Positions 59,816-64,000 of a stretch of 64,000 bases of DNA are shown here, piece by piece. Source of the DNA: Mycolicibacterium xanthum (GTDB taxonomy: Bacteria > Actinomycetota > Actinomycetes > Mycobacteriales > Mycobacteriaceae). The notes under the pieces are model-generated. The model worked only from the letters and a program-made list of their open reading frames with translations, did not search any database and was not told where the DNA came from. The DNA lies in contig NZ_JAIFZS010000029.1 in the NCBI RefSeq assembly GCF_019710635.1, positions 62,001-126,000 of the forward strand. Reading direction: 5' to 3'. Numbering within the stretch: the first letter of the stretch is position 1; each line of letters begins with the position of its first letter. A program made the position numbers and the translations under genes.

Positions 59816-60439
59816 ATGTTCCACCCACTTGAGCTGACCACCGACGACGGTGAACTGCTGACCGACCTCGAGTCGATCAACAGATTTCTGGCCTGGCAGC
59901 ACTCGAAGGTCTGGCCGCTGGACCTCGGCGATCTGCCGCCTGAGGTTCGCGTTGCGCTGGACACCGAGAACACGACCAGTCGGCAGGCGGAGTTGGTCCT
60001 GCGGCATTTCCTGCTCCCGCGGGACCGGCTGCTCGGGCTCATCGCCGAGTGCGGTCGTGAGCCGCAGGTTCCCGGTGGCGGTGCGCTGGAAACCCACGTG
60101 CTGCCCCACGACTACGACTATCCGCACCTGTTCGAGATCCACGCCGGTGACCGCATCACCACCTACGACGTCTTTCACTCCAACCGCGCCGAGGACGGCA
60201 CCGGGGTCGACGAGATCGTCCAGATGCTGCGCGGACAAGGACTACTGATGCGGCATCGGCTGCCCGACGGTGCCGAATGGAGCCTGCGGATGAGCTGCCC
60301 CGGCCCGGAGCAGGGGTGGTTGTCGACCTACGAGGGAAGCCACCCTCACATCGGCAGCCCCGCCGACGCCGCGGCCGGTTCCAAGTTCCTGGTGCAGGTG
60401 ATCGGTCCGCCGATCTGGACGATGGAATACCTCGACTGA
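59816..60439 (+). CDS. Hypothetical protein divergent from the arylsulfatase
   Basis: 207 residues that I do not recognise. The N-terminal third is helical ('NRFLAWQHSKVWPLDLGDLP'); the centre has 'HVLPHDYDYPHLFEIHAGD' and 'DEIVQMLRGQGLLMRHRLPD', an alpha-beta pattern rich in His, Asp and Trp. No TM or signal peptide. It is separated from the sulfatase start by 202 bp of shared upstream DNA, making common regulation plausible. Function cannot be assigned. Confidence 0.75.
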   Translation: MFHPLELTTDDGELLTDLESINRFLAWQHSKVWPLDLGDLPPEVRVALDTENTTSRQAELVLRHFLLPRDRLLGLIAECGREPQVPGGGALETHVLPHDYDYPHLFEIHAGDRITTYDVFHSNRAEDGTGVDEIVQMLRGQGLLMRHRLPDGAEWSLRMSCPGPEQGWLSTYEGSHPHIGSPADAAAGSKFLVQVIGPPIWTMEYLD

Positions 60440-60470
60440 CGCCGGGTGAGCAGCATGACATCGCCGTCGC

Positions 60471-60839
60471 TCAGGTCGCACGGATCCAGGGTTGGCAGTT
60501 CCGCGACTCGAAGGCCTGGACGGTCTCATTGATGTTCGCGTACATCGGGCCGATGGACATGTTCGTCGCGACGACATGGTCCTTGTTGTCATCCGGCGTG
60601 CTGTAGGTGAACCACAGGCACATCGAATCCTGAGTCGGCACATCGTTGATCCACACCCCGAACGTCGACGCCGTCCCTGCTGTCCGGTAGAGGCCCGGTG
60701 CCACGTCCTGACCGACGAGGAAGAAACCGTTACCCGGGATCGGGTCCAACGGGCCGGCACCGGCTGGCGGCGCCGACCCGATCACGGCCGCGGTGACAAC
60801 CAGCCCGGCTACTGCGTGACGCAGAGGCATGAGGGGCAT
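60471..60839 (-). CDS. Small secreted protein
   Basis: 122 residues starting at ATG 60837-60839, four bases after GGAGG. Sec signal peptide 'MPLMPLRHAVAGLVVTAAVI' cleaved near 'PAGAGP' (residue ~28). The mature protein begins 'LDPIPGNGFFLVGQDVAPGL' and has two Cys ('SMCLWFTY', 'SRNCQPW') that could pair. It resembles small exported mycobacterial proteins with a 'GLYRTAG' turn; no known function. Confidence 0.82.
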   Translation of the reverse strand: MPLMPLRHAVAGLVVTAAVIGSAPPAGAGPLDPIPGNGFFLVGQDVAPGLYRTAGTASTFGVWINDVPTQDSMCLWFTYSTPDDNKDHVVATNMSIGPMYANINETVQAFESRNCQPWIRAT

Positions 60840-60965
60840 GTTTCCTCCCCTGCTGTTCGCGATGCTGCGTATCAGCCTATGCCGCTTTCCCGAACGCAGG
60901 CACGGATTGCTCGGCAAATGCGCCGAACACTCGACCGCTGCCGAGTACGCTCCAATCGCTGAGAG

Positions 60966-63818
60966 GTGGTTCGGGTAGTGGGGACCGACGCACACACACC
61001 ATTGATCTGGTGGATTCGCGGTGCTGTTGCACTGGTGTTGGCGATCGCCGTGGTCGACTGGCTGAACTGGTCGGCCGGCATAGCTCCGTTGACCTGGATC
61101 AATCCGGACTGGCCACAGATGATGCCCTGGAGTGCGGCGCTTCTTGCCGGACTGGGAGTCGCGATCCTGTTGCAGTCGGGACGACCGTCCCGCGCCCGGG
61201 TATGGGCAGGACGCTTCCTGGCGGCCTCGGCCGGCGCCGTTGCGGTGGTGTTCGCCGCGGAGTACGCGAGGGGTGTGCCGTTCGGTCTGGACCGCATTTT
61301 GTTCCCCGGTGCCGTGAGCGCACTGGAGCAAACGTGGCCCGGCCGTCCGAGCCTTCAGGCGGTGGTATCACTTCTCGCGCTAGCGGGGGCGGTCGTATTG
61401 CTGAGACTGGAGCGTCGCTGGGCCACGACGGCCTGGCCGTTGTGCATCGCCGCTGCTTCGGCTCTGCCCCTGATCGCCCTTGTGACCGCCTTGTTCGACG
61501 CGGCCGAGATGCTGGGAGCATCGCCGTCGATCGGCATCAATGCGGCGACCGCCGCGGGGATCGTGCTGCTCGTCAATGCCGCCGTCGCTGTCCGCCCGGA
61601 CCGGCAGCCGGTCGCCTGGCTGGTGGCCCGGCCCGATCGCAGGATGCTGGTGCGCCTGGTCGTGACGCTCCTTCTCGTGCCGATCTGGGTCGCCATCTGG
61701 CGGCTGGTGTTGCTGGCTTTCGGCTTGGGCGGCGACCAAGTGTGGGTGCTGTCGGTGACACTGGCCACCCTTATCCTCGGAGTCCCGTTTTTCGTGTTGA
61801 GCAAGCGTGTCCAGCGACTGATGGCCGACCAGTTGGTACAGACGCAGGAACGAGCGGAGATCGAGCGTCAGCGCGCCCAGGCGGTAGAACGGTACCGAAT
61901 ACTCGCCGAGAACGCCGTCGACGTCGTCGTTCACCTGCGGGACGGCCGGCCGGTGTGGGTGTCTCCGTCGATCCGAGACGCGTTCGGCTGGCCCGCCGAG
62001 CTGTGGATCAACAGCGACTTCGTCCCCCGCATCCACCCCGACGATCTCGAGGCCGTCTTCGGCGCGCTGGCCGAGAACGCCGCGGGCAAGGCGGCCGTCG
62101 CGCGCTTTCGGGTCGCAACCGCCGACGGTGACTACCGCTGGGTCGAAGGTCACGGAAAGCCCTATTCCGACGCCGAGGGCACCACTGATGGGGTGATCGT
62201 CGCGTTGCGCAGCATCGACATGCAGGTCGAGGTGGAGCGCGAACTTCAGCAGGCACTCGACTTCGCCATCGCGCTGGCCGGGGAGAAGTCAGACTACGTG
62301 GCGACGGTCAGCCACGAGATCCGCTCACCGATTCACGCCATACTCGGCTTCGCCGAGCTGCTGGAGAATCAGCTGTCTTCCGAGGGCCGCAACGAGGCCG
62401 CGGAATGGTCCCGCCGGGTCCGGATGGAGGCGGAACGCCTGACGCGGCTCCTCGACGATCTCCTCGACCTCGCACGCCTGGACGCCGGCAGCACGAAGCT
62501 GGCCGCCAAAACGTTCCGGCTTCGGAAGATGGTCGACGAGGTCATTCAGATGTCACGGCTGAAGGCTGAGGCGAAAGGCCTGCGGCTCGAATACTCGGTC
62601 GACCCGACCATCTCGGACTGCCGCATCGGAGACGCCGACAGGCTCCACCAAGTGCTGCACAACCTCGTCACCAATGCCAAGAAGTTCACCCGCGAGGGCC
62701 GCATCGACGTCGAGGTGTCGCCGGCGGGTGACGGTACCTCCGACGATCTGGTCCGTTTCGCGGTCACCGATACCGGGCCCGGCATCCCCGCCGAACAGAT
62801 CGACCGCATCCTCGAGCCATTCGCGCAGGTGTGGGGTTCCGATGCAGACGCGGGCAGCGGCCTGGGGCTGGCCATTTCCGACAGGCTGGTCAAGGCGATG
62901 GGCGGCAACGGGCTCGAGATCGCCAGCCTCGAAGGTCACGGATCGACATTCCACTTCACCGTCCCGCTGCCGGAGACGGAGCCACAGGCGGCCGAACCCG
63001 GCCGCGAGATCGAACCCACCGAAACCGGCTCTCACAGAACCATCCTCGTCGTCGACGACAACGCGACGAACCGGATGCTGGTGGAGGCTCAGCTGACGAA
63101 GCTCGGATACGCCTGCGAGTCGGCCGCCGATGGGGCCGAAGCCGTGAACCGGATTGCGTCGGGCGGTATCGATGCGGTGTTGATGGACTGCAACATGCCG
63201 GTCATGGATGGATACGAGGCGACCCGCCGCATCCGGGCCGGCGAACGCGGTACCGGCGCCCACCTCCCCATCCTCGCGCTCACCGCGTCCACGGTCGGCT
63301 CCAACCGCGACGCCTGCGAAAGAGCCGGGATGGACGGCTTTCTCGGTAAGCCGTTGCTGCTGTCGACTCTCGCCGCGGAAATCGGTCGCCTCGTCGGTGC
63401 GGCCCAGGCGGACGGCAGCGGTTCATCGGCCGAGGCCGGCAGTCCCGGTCGGACCACCGACGATGCTCCCGTACTCGACGAGGCGCGGGTCGATCGGCTG
63501 CTCGACGAACTCGGGGCCGTCGCGCTGCGGACAGTCGTGGCCACATTCGTCGACGAAATGCCAAGGCGGCTGGAAACATTGCGTGAGATGGCGGCGAAGC
63601 TCGACGCGGACGCCGTACGCCGTAGCGCCCACGCCATACGCTCCCCCAGCGCGATGCTCGGCGCGACCGCGCTGGCCGCCGAGCTAAGAGCAATCGAGGA
63701 GTCCGCCGACCCGGTCTCCCTGGTGTCGGACAAACGACTAGACAAACTGATCGATGCCAGCATCGAAAAGTTGCGGGCCAAGCTCGGCCAACCCGTCGAT
63801 CTCGGAGGAGCCCCATGA
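60966..63818 (+). CDS. Membrane hybrid histidine kinase with PAS, REC and Hpt domains
   Basis: 950 residues (GTG 60966; GTG 60978 with AGAGGTGG upstream is an alternative). An N-terminal ~270-residue membrane domain of about eight TM segments, a coiled linker, a PAS domain (about 310-415), HisKA with His450 in 'VSHEIRSP', a GHKL ATPase ('NLVTNAKKF', 'DTGPGIP', 'GSGLGLAIS'), a receiver with Asp741 in 'VLMDCNMP' and a C-terminal Hpt with His889 in 'SAHAIRSP'. The phosphate path His-Asp-His fits a phosphorelay feeding an unlinked regulator. The H-NOX gene overlaps its stop by ATGA, suggesting NO-modulated kinase activity. Confidence 0.92.
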   Translation: MVRVVGTDAHTPLIWWIRGAVALVLAIAVVDWLNWSAGIAPLTWINPDWPQMMPWSAALLAGLGVAILLQSGRPSRARVWAGRFLAASAGAVAVVFAAEYARGVPFGLDRILFPGAVSALEQTWPGRPSLQAVVSLLALAGAVVLLRLERRWATTAWPLCIAAASALPLIALVTALFDAAEMLGASPSIGINAATAAGIVLLVNAAVAVRPDRQPVAWLVARPDRRMLVRLVVTLLLVPIWVAIWRLVLLAFGLGGDQVWVLSVTLATLILGVPFFVLSKRVQRLMADQLVQTQERAEIERQRAQAVERYRILAENAVDVVVHLRDGRPVWVSPSIRDAFGWPAELWINSDFVPRIHPDDLEAVFGALAENAAGKAAVARFRVATADGDYRWVEGHGKPYSDAEGTTDGVIVALRSIDMQVEVERELQQALDFAIALAGEKSDYVATVSHEIRSPIHAILGFAELLENQLSSEGRNEAAEWSRRVRMEAERLTRLLDDLLDLARLDAGSTKLAAKTFRLRKMVDEVIQMSRLKAEAKGLRLEYSVDPTISDCRIGDADRLHQVLHNLVTNAKKFTREGRIDVEVSPAGDGTSDDLVRFAVTDTGPGIPAEQIDRILEPFAQVWGSDADAGSGLGLAISDRLVKAMGGNGLEIASLEGHGSTFHFTVPLPETEPQAAEPGREIEPTETGSHRTILVVDDNATNRMLVEAQLTKLGYACESAADGAEAVNRIASGGIDAVLMDCNMPVMDGYEATRRIRAGERGTGAHLPILALTASTVGSNRDACERAGMDGFLGKPLLLSTLAAEIGRLVGAAQADGSGSSAEAGSPGRTTDDAPVLDEARVDRLLDELGAVALRTVVATFVDEMPRRLETLREMAAKLDADAVRRSAHAIRSPSAMLGATALAAELRAIEESADPVSLVSDKRLDKLIDASIEKLRAKLGQPVDLGGAP

Positions 63819-64000
63819 AAGGTGTGCTGTTCAACGCTGTCGAAGAAGCCGTGACACGCGAGTGGGGCGAGGAGATGTGGGACGACCTGCTGGTCAGCTC
63901 CGGCCTCGAGGGGGCGTACACCGTACTGGGCAACTACCCGGACGCCGAGTTGGTCGCGCTGGCCGATTCGGCAGCCGATCGGCTCAACACGTCGGTCGAC
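63815..64000 (+). CDS. H-NOX (heme nitric oxide/oxygen-binding) protein, N-terminal part
   Basis: 62 residues visible, cut by the right edge. The start 'MKGVLFNAVEEAVTREWGEE' with 'MWDDLLVSSGLEGAYTVLGN' and 'YPDAELVALADSAADRL' is the conserved N-terminal helical subdomain of H-NOX (HNOB) proteins. The proximal heme-ligand His lies beyond the window. The ATG overlaps the hybrid kinase stop (63815-63818), the classic pairing in which NO-bound H-NOX inhibits a partner kinase. Here the kinase gene comes first and a gas-sensing function is inferred. Confidence 0.85.
   Translation, partial: MKGVLFNAVEEAVTREWGEEMWDDLLVSSGLEGAYTVLGNYPDAELVALADSAADRLNTSVD

Overview
The window looks like chromosomal DNA of a fast-growing, non-tuberculous mycobacterium (Mycolicibacterium-like). 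It is GC-rich and dense with genes on both strands. It carries genes diagnostic of the genus: whiB3, the sigma-D/anti-sigma-D pair, guaB2/guaB3/guaA, choD, the SOS mutasome genes dnaE2 and imuA'-imuB, the mfpA 'conservon', an antigen 85-like esterase and an FHA-domain ABC exporter. From memory, much of the gene order follows M. tuberculosis Rv3329-Rv3416, with the PE/PPE and other blocks between Rv3342 and Rv3355 absent and extra genes inserted. No tRNA, rRNA, CRISPR array, insertion sequence or prophage was recognised.

1-4.9 kb: an amine/amino-acid catabolic cluster (aldehyde dehydrogenase, divergent Lrp regulator, class III aminotransferase), then an SMP-30-like lactonase and a small secreted protein. 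4.9-9.1 kb: cell-wall D,D-carboxypeptidase (dacB1-like), a YihY/BrkB membrane protein, trpS and exonuclease III. 9.2-16.7 kb: an alpha/beta hydrolase, a SAM-IV riboswitch driving metY-metX-methyltransferase, DUF3017-folD, an Old Yellow Enzyme-type flavoprotein and a TetR regulator. 17-25.8 kb: FHA-ABC exporter with a TetR-like partner, the mfpA pentapeptide gene with its four-gene conservon, a decayed pseudogene and a SpoU-family RNA methyltransferase.

25.8-38.2 kb: nitroreductase, dnaE2 with a perfect LexA box, a membrane protein with a degenerate GGDEF domain, a MaoC-type hydratase divergent from a two-domain acyl-CoA reductase, nucleoside hydrolase, then imuB and imuA' behind a second LexA box. 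DnaE2, ImuA' and ImuB together form the damage-inducible mutagenic translesion machinery. 38.2-46.8 kb: an antigen 85-like gene interrupted by an amber codon, the guanine-nucleotide genes guaA, guaB3 and guaB2, cholesterol oxidase choD, and an endonuclease-like DUF559 gene flanked on both sides by copies of a 46-bp palindromic element.

46.8-50.7 kb: a DUF5319 protein, rsdA-sigD (anti-sigma and sigma factor), a conserved hypothetical and whiB3, a redox and stationary-phase regulatory region. 50.7-64 kb is accessory. It holds a Met/His-rich Tat-exported protein beside a P-type metal ATPase fused to a hemerythrin domain; a TetR-controlled carboxymuconolactone-decarboxylase/SDR/hydrolase operon; a large arylsulfatase with an unknown divergent neighbour; a small secreted protein; and a hybrid histidine kinase translationally coupled to an H-NOX (heme nitric-oxide-binding) gene that runs off the right edge.

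The most unusual items are the ATPase-hemerythrin fusion, the H-NOX/hybrid-kinase pair, the dispersed 46-bp hairpins around the DUF559 gene, the amber-interrupted antigen 85-like gene and the doubled palindrome upstream of guaB2.
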